Shown here: positions 17,107-24,491 of the stretch, one piece after another
How the letters are laid out: each line of letters starts with the position of its first letter
Position numbering within the stretch: position 1 is the first letter of the stretch
Origin: Mogibacterium sp.
GTDB taxonomy: Bacteria > Bacillota > Clostridia > Peptostreptococcales > Anaerovoracaceae
DNA length: 39,179 nucleotides
Assembly (NCBI GenBank): GCA_017433975.1
Contig: JAFRGD010000021.1
Location: 1-39,179 of the forward strand
Reading direction: 5' to 3'
Made by a program: the position numbers and the translations under genes
Notes under the pieces: generated by a model
The model's input: the letters and a program-made list of their open reading frames with translations, nothing else
Databases searched by the model: none
What the model was told of the DNA's origin: nothing

Positions 17107-20100
17107 ATGTACGACATGCTATTTTCACCTATGAATATTGGGACTATGACTGTCAAGAACAGAATTGTCATGACGGCCGCGGAGTTCAGCCTTGGCGAAC
17201 CGAGCGGCAAAGTGACGCAGCGCCTTTCGGATTACTACGAGGAGCGGGCCAAGGGGGGAGTTGGCCTGATCATTCCGGGAATCTGCAGGGTGAACGACAT
17301 GGCCGGCGCGGCGACCTATTCGCAGCTCGCCATGAGCCATGACTACCACATCGAACCGATGCGGCAGATGGCGGACCGGCTGCACAAATACGGTGCAAAG
17401 CTGGCAATCCAGCTGCACCATGCGGGCCGGCAGGGGCAGGCGAGCGCGATCAACTCGCTGCCGGTGGTAATTCCGATTGCAAAATACGTGCCCAAATTCA
17501 CGGATCTGGTGTTCAAGTGCACGCCGGTGCTTCTCGGCATGGAGGAGAAGGGGTACTGCTTCTCCGTGCAGGCACCGTCCGATTATCCGCTGGCGCCGCA
17601 CGCTTCCACGAGGATGCACGCGATGAGCAAGCGCGAGATCAAGAACCTGATCCAGGACTTCATCGATGCGGCGGAGCGGTGCAAGAAAGCGGGCGTCGAC
17701 GCCGTCGAGCTCCACGGAGCGCACGGCTACCTGATCCAGCAGTTCCTTTCACCGTACACGAACCACCGCGGTGACGAGTACGGCGGGAGCCTCGAGAACC
17801 GCATGCGGTTCCTGGAGGAGATCATCACGGGCATCCGCGAGCGGTGCGGCAGGGACTATCCGCTGATGGTCCGGCTGTCGGTCGACGAGATGTTCGCGCA
17901 CTACGGCAAGCCGGGGACCGGTTACGACATCAATACCGGCAAGCGGATCGCGAAGCGCCTCGAGGAACTCGGCGTGGATGCGATCAACGTCTCCTGCGCG
18001 ACCTACGATACGTATAACTGCTGGCTCGAGCCGTCGACGTACGAGCCGGGCTGGCGCAAATACCTCGCCAAGGCCATCAAAGAGACGGTCAATATCCCGG
18101 TCATCGCCGTCAACGTGATCCGGACGCCGGAGCAGGCTGAACAGCAGCTCCAGGAGGGCTATCAGGACTTCGTCGCGTCCGCCAGAGCGTTCATCTGCGA
18201 CCCGCACTGGCCGGAAAAGGCGCAGTCCGGGCACCCGGAGGACATCCAGCGGTGCATCGGCTGCCTCAACTGCATCCGGACCTTCATGCACAACGCGGGC
18301 GAGGGCAAGCCGGGCGAGTGCGCGCTCAACATGAGCATTGCGAACGAGCGGGCATACTATAACATGCCGAAGGACGGGCAGGGCCGCAAGGTCCTCGTCA
18401 TCGGCGCGGGGCCGTCGGGCCTCACCGCCGCCAAGACGATGGCCATGCGCGGCTTTGACGTCGAACTCTATGAAAAGGCCGATAAGGCCGGCGGACAGGT
18501 CATCGCCGCGTCCTCCGGCAGCCACAAGGAGCGCCTGTACTGGGCGATCGAGGACCTCCTGACCGCAGCAAAGAAAGAAGGCGCGAAGGTCTTCCTCAGG
18601 ACGGAGCTCACGGCGGACGAAATCCAGGCCAAGGAACCGTATGCGGTCATCACCGCGACGGGCGGCATTCCGGTCCGGCCGCGGTCGATTCCGGGCACGG
18701 ACCGCGAGAACGTCATCGCGGCGCCGGACCTCCTGCTGGGCAACGCGTCGATCGAGAACAGCACGGTCGTCGTGATCGGGTCCGGCATGACCGGCCTCGA
18801 GACGACCGAATTCCTGAACGAACACGGGAATAAAGTCACCGTCGTCGAAATGGCGGACGAGATCGCGCCGGGCGCATGGTTCCAGCTGATCGACGACGAG
18901 ATGTCCCGCATCAAGCCGTACGGGACCGAGTTCCTGGTCGGAACCAAGCTCTGCTCCATCGAGGACGGCGGCGCCGTCGTCGAGGAGATCGCGAGCGGCG
19001 AGCAGAAGAAACTCCCGGCGGACTACGTGGTCCTGGCCATGGGCGTCCGGCCGGCGAACGCGCTCGCGAAGGAACTCCAGGAGCGCGGCATGCAGAACGT
19101 CTACTGCGTCGGCGACGCCGAAAAGAGCGGGACCATCGCGCACGCGTGCCACAGCGCGTACGATACCGTGATGGAGATCGGTAAAGGCGGACCGGCGCCG
19201 AAGATCGGAGCCGCTCCGGTCAAGGCCGCCGCTCCGGCGAACGCCGCCAAGGCGGCCGTCGCGGGCAGAGTCGCAGCCGCCGGCAAGACCATCAAGAGCG
19301 TCAAGCAGAACGTCAGCAGTACAGTTCATAAGAAGGAGGCGCAGGCCATGGGCAGCACAACCAAGCTTTCGGAACTGATTTTCCGGAAAGAACTCAACAG
19401 CCTCACGGGCAAGACCATCGTCATCACCGGCGCGTCCAGCGGCATCGGCAAGGAAGTCCTCGACAAACTGGCAGATCCGGCGAAGGGCAACCGCGTCCTC
19501 GCGACCAGCCGGACGATTGAAAAACTCACGGGCTACGGCGACAACGTCACGCTTTTCAACTGCGACGTCAGCACGCAGGAAGGTGTCGATAAACTCTTCG
19601 AGAAGGCGGAGTCCCTCTTCGACAAGATCGACATCGTCATCGCGAACGCCGGCGCGCCTTACTATGAGAAGTTCGACTACGTCAACTGGAACCGCATCGA
19701 GAACATCTTCAACCTTAACACGATTTCGCCGATCTACACGTACACCAAGTATCTCGAGCACCTCAAAGGGAGGGAAGGCCACCTGGCGTTCACCATCTCC
19801 GCGATGGGCGAGATGGCCATCCCTGGCTACGCGCTCTACACCGCGACCAAGTTCGCCATGAAGGGCTTCCAGGAGGCGATCCGGCTCGAGGCGCCAAAGA
19901 ACCTCAAACTGACGGCCGTCTATCCGGTTTCGACGGCGACCAACTTCTTCAACGTCGGCGGCAACGGCATCGACGTCGGCAAGCCGTTCCCGGTGCAAAA
20001 GGCAGAGCTCGTCGCGGACCGCATGATCAGCGGCATTGAAAAGGCAAAGAAACACGTTTACCCGTGCCGCATCTGGAAGCCGTCCAAGCTGCTGATGTCC

Positions 20101-20208
20101 GTGGTTCCGCAGGTCAAGAGCTTCTACTGGGGCATGGAGAAGAACCGGCTCAAGAGGTTCCTGGAGAAGAAAGCCGAGCTGGAACAAAAGATCGCCGATA
20201 AGCTGTAA
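17107..20208 (+). CDS. OYE-type Fe-S flavin reductase fused to a short-chain dehydrogenase
   Basis: The protein has 1033 residues and four parts. Residues 1-370 are an FMN TIM barrel of the old-yellow-enzyme family, with the H204/H207 pair in ELHGAHGYLIQQF. C383/C386/C389/C405 form the [4Fe-4S] motif as in trimethylamine dehydrogenase, dienoyl-CoA reductase and BaiCD. Residues 427-690 are an FAD/NAD(P) domain with VIGAGPSG (431-438) and VVIGSGMTG (555-563). After an Ala/Lys-rich linker (about 694-747), residues 768-1033 are an SDR with TGASSGIG (774-781), NAG (847-849), S898, Y911 and K915, all catalytic residues intact. It could reduce an enone and oxidise or reduce a hydroxyl in sequence; the substrate is unknown. 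GGGAGG precedes ATG 17107. AAGGAGG lies before an in-frame ATG at 19348. Confidence 0.92.
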   Translation: MYDMLFSPMNIGTMTVKNRIVMTAAEFSLGEPSGKVTQRLSDYYEERAKGGVGLIIPGICRVNDMAGAATYSQLAMSHDYHIEPMRQMADRLHKYGAKLAIQLHHAGRQGQASAINSLPVVIPIAKYVPKFTDLVFKCTPVLLGMEEKGYCFSVQAPSDYPLAPHASTRMHAMSKREIKNLIQDFIDAAERCKKAGVDAVELHGAHGYLIQQFLSPYTNHRGDEYGGSLENRMRFLEEIITGIRERCGRDYPLMVRLSVDEMFAHYGKPGTGYDINTGKRIAKRLEELGVDAINVSCATYDTYNCWLEPSTYEPGWRKYLAKAIKETVNIPVIAVNVIRTPEQAEQQLQEGYQDFVASARAFICDPHWPEKAQSGHPEDIQRCIGCLNCIRTFMHNAGEGKPGECALNMSIANERAYYNMPKDGQGRKVLVIGAGPSGLTAAKTMAMRGFDVELYEKADKAGGQVIAASSGSHKERLYWAIEDLLTAAKKEGAKVFLRTELTADEIQAKEPYAVITATGGIPVRPRSIPGTDRENVIAAPDLLLGNASIENSTVVVIGSGMTGLETTEFLNEHGNKVTVVEMADEIAPGAWFQLIDDEMSRIKPYGTEFLVGTKLCSIEDGGAVVEEIASGEQKKLPADYVVLAMGVRPANALAKELQERGMQNVYCVGDAEKSGTIAHACHSAYDTVMEIGKGGPAPKIGAAPVKAAAPANAAKAAVAGRVAAAGKTIKSVKQNVSSTVHKKEAQAMGSTTKLSELIFRKELNSLTGKTIVITGASSGIGKEVLDKLADPAKGNRVLATSRTIEKLTGYGDNVTLFNCDVSTQEGVDKLFEKAESLFDKIDIVIANAGAPYYEKFDYVNWNRIENIFNLNTISPIYTYTKYLEHLKGREGHLAFTISAMGEMAIPGYALYTATKFAMKGFQEAIRLEAPKNLKLTAVYPVSTATNFFNVGGNGIDVGKPFPVQKAELVADRMISGIEKAKKHVYPCRIWKPSKLLMSVVPQVKSFYWGMEKNRLKRFLEKKAELEQKIADKL
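19333..19350 (+). promoter_or_regulatory. Internal Shine-Dalgarno and start codon before the SDR domain
   Basis: AAGGAGG (19333-19339), 8 bases and ATG 19348, in frame with the fusion gene at residue 748, exactly at the linker-SDR border. This could start a separate 286-residue SDR (19348-20208) from the same message, or be a relic of two once separate genes. Confidence 0.6.
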
Positions 20209-20231
20209 CGGTCAAAGAAAGGAGACTGACC

Positions 20232-21380
20232 ATGGCGAACATTCATGATATTACAAGAGACCGCTGGATGCTCTACGGCCCGCTCGCTAAGAAGGGCTAC
20301 GACTGGTGGTGGCATTCGATGACCGCGGAAAACGCGGAGACCGGCGAACTCAAGCCGTTCTACGTGGAGTTCTTCACCTGCAACCCTGCCTGGGCGCAGC
20401 CGGAGCCGGTGATCGTCTGGAACGACCCGGCCAAACAGATGGCCGGCGTCCGCCCGTCCTACCTGATGGTCAATGCGGGCTTCTGGGGTGAAGACCACGG
20501 GCAGCTGCACCGCTTCTTCTCGCTCAAGAACGTGGACATCCACGCAGAGGCGCCGTACAGCGTGAGAGCGGCGGACTGCTTCTGCAGCGAGACGCACACC
20601 GAAGGCAGCATCTCCGTGACGCCGGAGGAGGCGGCCGCGCATCCGGAGTGGATGAGCGACGCGGGAACGATGAGCTGGAACTTCGACATCAAAAAGGAAA
20701 TCGCGTTCCACGTCGGCTACGGCGCGAGCAAGTTCTTCCGCGCGATCAACGCGTTTGAGATGTTCTGGCATGCAGAGGGCATGAAATCCACCTTTACCGG
20801 CGAGATCGTCCTGAACGGCGTGAAGTACATCCTCCGCCCGGAGACCTGCAACGGCTACTCCGACAAGAACTGGGGCGGCGACTTCACGAGCCCGTGGGTA
20901 TGGCTCTCGTCCAACAACCTCAAGAGCATGGTATCGGGCAAAAAACTGATGAACAGCGTGTTCAACATCGGCGGCGGCCGGCCGAAGGTCTTCTTCCTCG
21001 CGCTGAACCGCAAGCTGCTCGGCGAGTTCTATTACGAGGGCAAGGACTATGAGTTCAACTTCTCCAAGTTCTGGACGCTGTCGCGCACCAAGTTCGACTG
21101 CTGGGAGACCGACGACGAGATCCACTGGCACGTCCTGCAGACGACCAAGAACGCGAAACTCGACACGCAGATCCGCTGCTACAAGAAAGACATGCTGAAC
21201 ATCAAGTACGAGGCGCCGACCGGCTACAAGAAACACAACCGCCTGTGGAACGGCGGCAACGGAACCGGCACCCTCAAGCTCTACGAGCGGTCGCTCTTCG
21301 GTCGCAAGGAGAAGCTGATCGACGAGGTCTATGCGGAGGGCATCGGGTGCGAGTACGGCGAGTACTGCGATCCGGAATAA
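20232..21380 (+). CDS. Tocopherol-cyclase-like protein
   Basis: The 382-residue protein is rich in Trp and aromatic residues and has no signal peptide or membrane segment. The segment DKNWGGDFTSPWVW (211-224) followed by SSNN, and a later NRLWNGGNGTGTLKLYE (336-352), match the conserved core of the tocopherol cyclase/AttH/CrtC lipocalin-like superfamily, in which paired beta-barrel domains bind hydrophobic substrates. In plants and cyanobacteria tocopherol cyclase closes the chromanol ring; an anaerobic bacterium is unlikely to make tocopherol, so a different hydrophobic substrate is probable. It lies 23 bases after the OYE-SDR gene with an AAAGGAGA ribosome binding site, so the two should work together. 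It is followed by a strong terminator. Confidence 0.7.
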   Translation: MANIHDITRDRWMLYGPLAKKGYDWWWHSMTAENAETGELKPFYVEFFTCNPAWAQPEPVIVWNDPAKQMAGVRPSYLMVNAGFWGEDHGQLHRFFSLKNVDIHAEAPYSVRAADCFCSETHTEGSISVTPEEAAAHPEWMSDAGTMSWNFDIKKEIAFHVGYGASKFFRAINAFEMFWHAEGMKSTFTGEIVLNGVKYILRPETCNGYSDKNWGGDFTSPWVWLSSNNLKSMVSGKKLMNSVFNIGGGRPKVFFLALNRKLLGEFYYEGKDYEFNFSKFWTLSRTKFDCWETDDEIHWHVLQTTKNAKLDTQIRCYKKDMLNIKYEAPTGYKKHNRLWNGGNGTGTLKLYERSLFGRKEKLIDEVYAEGIGCEYGEYCDPE

Positions 21381-21420
21381 ACCGGGTCTGACCGAAAAGA
21401 GTCATCATTGCGATAAAACG

Positions 21421-21450
21421 ACGGAGCCGGTGACCCGGCTCCGTTTTTTA
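21421..21450. terminator. Strong terminator between convergent genes
   Basis: ACGGAGCCG (21421-21429) and CGGCTCCGT (21436-21444) form a perfect 9-base stem, followed by TTTTTT on the plus strand. It ends the OYE-SDR operon and lies 11 bases beyond the stop of the convergent small gene, so it may act from both sides. Confidence 0.88.
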
Positions 21451-21460
21451 TTGCTCATGG

Positions 21461-21664
21461 TTAATCGGTGTAGTAGATATGATTCTTTTCCTCGATGCTC
21501 TCGCTGAAGCCGCTGAGCGCGTCAAACGGCGCGAACTGCTTCGCGCGCTTCTCGCGGTGCATCCGGGGGTGTTTGGCTGCAAACGCGTCCCCGTCGTGGA
21601 CCGGACGGCCGTGAAGGTACGCCTCGCGGTATTTGAAGTCCGCCGGAAGATGTTTATCATTCAT
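21461..21664 (-). CDS. Small YolD-like protein linked to a Y-family polymerase
   Basis: This 67-residue protein contains KRAKQFAPFDALSGF, resembling the conserved RAAQFAPFAAL-type motif of small YolD-like proteins encoded beside UmuC-type polymerases in Bacillota. No catalytic residues are visible. Its ATG overlaps the polymerase stop (ATGA), so it is translationally coupled to it and should be under the same SOS control. A second ATG follows one codon later. The function of this family is not settled. Confidence 0.65.
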   Translation of the reverse strand: MNDKHLPADFKYREAYLHGRPVHDGDAFAAKHPRMHREKRAKQFAPFDALSGFSESIEEKNHIYYTD

Positions 21665-23058
21665 GCTTTGTGCCCTCCGATCTGGTTGTTGCGCTCCCGG
21701 CCGGTGCCTTCCTCGCGGAGGCTCGTGCCGGTAATCAGGGAGTTGTCACCGAATTTCTGCCGGACGGCCTGCATGGCCTCCTGGAGGCTCCGGTCGCGCT
21801 CGAGTTTATCGTAATCGGTGAACATGTCGAGCTGGAAGACCCCGTCGTCCTGGCGCGTGTCGCCGGCGGCGACCCCGATCCGCCGGACCAGGAGGGTGTG
21901 GTCGACCTTGCGGTCATAGGCGCGGAGCAGGGCGTTCACGATCTCGCCGCGGTTGTTGGTGAAGCGGCCGAGGCGGACGCTGCTCGAGGCGTGCTCCGGC
22001 CGGAGCCGCCCGTAGAAGTCCTGGGAGACGGCGCCTTTGTACGCCGGGTTGTGCTCGAGGCTCCGCCAGTCATAGCTCACCCAGAACGCGAGGCTGTCCG
22101 TCACGAGGCCTTTGGCGAAGAGGTCGGAGACGAGTTTTTCCGCCATCTCGCGGAAGACCGTCACGGACTCCTCGTACTCGTACGGCCGCGGGAGGACCTG
22201 GCCGATCGACAGGGAGTGGGAGCTGCTCTGGTAGTTCTTGATGTCGCTCATCAGGCACGGCTCGATGCCCCACACGTGGTCGAGGAGGAGCTCCGCGTTG
22301 ACGCCGAATTTGCGGTAAAAGAACTCCTCGTCGTGGAGCGCCATGGTCGCGACGTCGCCGAGGGTCATAAGCCCGCGCGCCTGGAGTTTGCGCGCGGTGC
22401 CGGGGCCGATCATCCAAAAGTCCGTCAGCGGGCGGTGGTCCCAGAGGAGCAGTTTATACTGATCCTCGTCGAGTTCCGCGATGCGGACGCCGTCCTTGTC
22501 CGGCCTGGCGTGCTTGGCTACGATATCCATGCCGACCTTGGCGAGGTACAGGTTGGTCCCGATGCCGACGGTCGCAGTGATGCCGGTCTCCGAGAGGACG
22601 TCGTGGATCATGGTGACCGCCATCTGGTGCGCCGGCGAGACGCCGGCCCGTTCCGCGGCGTCCTTATATAGGTGCAGATACGGGGTGACGTCGATGAAGC
22701 ACTCGTCGATACTGTACACGTGGATGTCGTCCTTGCAGATGTAGCGTAAGTAGATCTCGTAGATCTCTGCGGAGACCCGGATGTATTCCGCCATCCGCGG
22801 GACGGCGACGATGTAGTTCAGTTTCTCGCCCGTCTGCGCCTCGTACCGCTGGATCCGCCGCTTTGCCTCAAAGAGCCGTGGCCGCCCCGGAACCCCGATC
22901 GCCTTGAGGGCAGGCGAAACCGCCAGACAGATCGTCTGGTCCGAGCGGCTCTCGTCCGCGACGAGGAGAGGGGTCGTCATCGGGTCCAGCCCCCGGGCGA
23001 CGCATTCCACCGACGCGTAATAGGATTTGAGATCGATGCAGACGTACGTGCGGTCCAT
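21661..23058 (-). CDS. Y-family (UmuC/DinB-type) DNA polymerase
   Basis: The 465-residue translesion polymerase has catalytic D9 (CIDLKSYYASVE) and D118/E119 (YSIDECFIDV), the helix-hairpin-helix region TDFWMIGPGTARKLQARGL, a little-finger domain, and QLDMF near the C-terminus as a sliding-clamp-binding motif. It would copy past damaged DNA at low fidelity. The start ATG 23058 is preferred because GGAGAAGCC precedes it and the protein then begins at the first polymerase motif; upstream in-frame ATGs are close to or before the predicted transcript start. A LexA box and promoter lie at 23110-23154. The small gene downstream overlaps it. Confidence 0.92.
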   Translation of the reverse strand: MDRTYVCIDLKSYYASVECVARGLDPMTTPLLVADESRSDQTICLAVSPALKAIGVPGRPRLFEAKRRIQRYEAQTGEKLNYIVAVPRMAEYIRVSAEIYEIYLRYICKDDIHVYSIDECFIDVTPYLHLYKDAAERAGVSPAHQMAVTMIHDVLSETGITATVGIGTNLYLAKVGMDIVAKHARPDKDGVRIAELDEDQYKLLLWDHRPLTDFWMIGPGTARKLQARGLMTLGDVATMALHDEEFFYRKFGVNAELLLDHVWGIEPCLMSDIKNYQSSSHSLSIGQVLPRPYEYEESVTVFREMAEKLVSDLFAKGLVTDSLAFWVSYDWRSLEHNPAYKGAVSQDFYGRLRPEHASSSVRLGRFTNNRGEIVNALLRAYDRKVDHTLLVRRIGVAAGDTRQDDGVFQLDMFTDYDKLERDRSLQEAMQAVRQKFGDNSLITGTSLREEGTGRERNNQIGGHKA

Positions 23059-23109
23059 GGCTTCTCCGAACGAGGCCTCGCGGCTAAGCGCGATGAGCGG
23101 GCAATAACG

Positions 23110-23121
23110 GAACATATGTTC
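23110..23121. promoter_or_regulatory. LexA (SOS) box
   Basis: GAACATATGTTC is a perfect 12-base palindrome that fits the GAAC-N4-GTTC core of Gram-positive LexA/DinR boxes. It covers the expected transcription start of the Y-family polymerase gene, just downstream of its -10 box. Confidence 0.85.
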
Positions 23122-23125
23122 TATT

Positions 23126-23154
23126 ATAATATCACATTCTCTGCGCGATGGCAA
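23126..23154 (-). promoter_or_regulatory. Promoter of the Y-family polymerase operon
   Basis: On the minus strand TTGCCA (23154-23149), a 17-base spacer and TATTAT (23131-23126). The predicted start falls within the LexA box. Confidence 0.7.
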
Positions 23155-23169
23155 CATTTTCTTAAAATC

Positions 23170-23199
23170 CTGCCAAGAGGCGGCCGAAAATGATATAAT
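23170..23199 (+). promoter_or_regulatory. Promoter of the alcohol dehydrogenase/AOR-B operon
   Basis: A perfect TATAAT (23194-23199) with CTGCCA (23170-23175) 18 bases upstream as a moderate -35. The gene starts 54 bases downstream. Confidence 0.6.
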
Positions 23200-23252
23200 A
23201 TAAAAAACTATGCGATCGAGTCCGACGGACGGTTCTGAACGGAGGCGCCAGT

Positions 23253-24449
23253 ATGTATCGAGTATACCGCGACGTATTTCAGGGCGGAATGAAGGTGGCC
23301 AATTACTTCATGGGTTACCACATGCCGGAGTACATCTTCGGCAGGGGCTGCGTGCGCGATCTGCCGCAGGTATTGAAGGATAAAGACGCCGGCAAGGTGC
23401 TGGTCGTGACAGACGAGGGGCTGGTCCGGCTCGGGATTGCCGGCAGGGTGCTGGACTCCCTCCGGGATGCCGGCATCGAGTACGCGCTGTACTCGGACGT
23501 GATTCCGAATCCGACCAGCGAGAATGTGGAAGCCGGCTTTCGCGTTTTTCGGGAGAACGGGTGCCAGTCCGTCGTGGCGCTGGGCGGCGGCTCTCCGATG
23601 GACTGCGCCAAGGGCATTTGCGCCAAGGCGGCGCACCCGCGGAAGACCGTCCGGCAGCTGCAGGGGCTTCTCCGGGTGCACAAGAGGGTACCGATGCTCA
23701 TCACGGTCCCGACGACGTCCGGAACAGGGTCGGAGACGACGGTCGCGGCGGTCATCACCGACGCGGCGACGCACCACAAAGCGACGATTCTCGACCTGGT
23801 CCTGATTCCGACCTTTGCCGTCCTGGACCCGGAGCTGACCGTGACGCTCCCGCCGGACCTGACGGCGACGACCGGCATGGACGCGCTCTGCCACGCGGTG
23901 GAGGCGTATACGAACCGCCGGTATAATACGAAATACGAAGACATCCTGGCCGTACGGGCGGTGCGGCTCATCTATGATAACCTGCAAGCGGCTTACGAGG
24001 ACGGTTCGGACCTCGTGGCGCGCGAAAACATGCAGCTCGCGGCGTTCTACGCGGGACGTGCCTTCACCAGAGGCTGCGTGGGATACGTTCACGCCATCGG
24101 ACATACGCTGGGCGGCTTGTACGGAGTACCGCACGGCAAGGCCATGGCAATCCTGCTCCCGCACGTGATGCGGGCGTTTGGAGAAGCCGCGCAGCCGAGG
24201 CTGGCGGAGCTCGCGGACGCGTGCGGGATTCCAGGGGAGAGTGCAGCGGACAAGGCCGACCGCTTCCTTTCCTGGATCGAAGAGATGAAGCGCAGGATGA
24301 ATGTTCCGGAGCGGCTGAACATGATCCGGGAAGAGGACATGGATCAGATCATCTGGTGGGCGATGAAGGAAGCGAATCCGCTGTATCCGACGCCGGTGCT
24401 CTGGAATTACGATGATTTCAAGGCTTTCATCGATTCGGTCCGTGAGTGA
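23253..24449 (+). CDS. Iron-containing (type III) alcohol dehydrogenase
   Basis: The 398-residue enzyme interconverts alcohols and aldehydes with NAD(P)H. Visible are the cofactor loop GGGSPMDCAK (111-120), PTTSGTGSE (153-161), and metal ligands D210, H214 (GMDALCHAVEAY), H280 and H294 (VHAIGHTLGGLYGVPHG). All four metal ligands are present. GGAGG at 23241-23245 supports ATG 23253. The AOR-B gene starts only 42 bases downstream with no terminator between, so the aldehyde made here is a plausible substrate of that AOR. Chain length or substrate class is not evident. Confidence 0.93.
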   Translation: MYRVYRDVFQGGMKVANYFMGYHMPEYIFGRGCVRDLPQVLKDKDAGKVLVVTDEGLVRLGIAGRVLDSLRDAGIEYALYSDVIPNPTSENVEAGFRVFRENGCQSVVALGGGSPMDCAKGICAKAAHPRKTVRQLQGLLRVHKRVPMLITVPTTSGTGSETTVAAVITDAATHHKATILDLVLIPTFAVLDPELTVTLPPDLTATTGMDALCHAVEAYTNRRYNTKYEDILAVRAVRLIYDNLQAAYEDGSDLVARENMQLAAFYAGRAFTRGCVGYVHAIGHTLGGLYGVPHGKAMAILLPHVMRAFGEAAQPRLAELADACGIPGESAADKADRFLSWIEEMKRRMNVPERLNMIREEDMDQIIWWAMKEANPLYPTPVLWNYDDFKAFIDSVRE

Positions 24450-24491
24450 TGAAACGCATAATTATTATCAGTTAACTATGGAGGTGCACCC

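Noticed and set aside
17749..20187. An 812-codon minus-strand open frame opposite the OYE-SDR gene
   Set aside because: It is a mirror frame of a gene with clear catalytic motifs; the composition is Arg/Asp/Val-rich and shadow-like.
17107..21380. Calling the fusion and its partner a bile-acid (bai) operon
   Set aside because: Only the enzyme families match; no other bai genes (CoA ligase, 7-alpha-dehydratase, transporter) are present.
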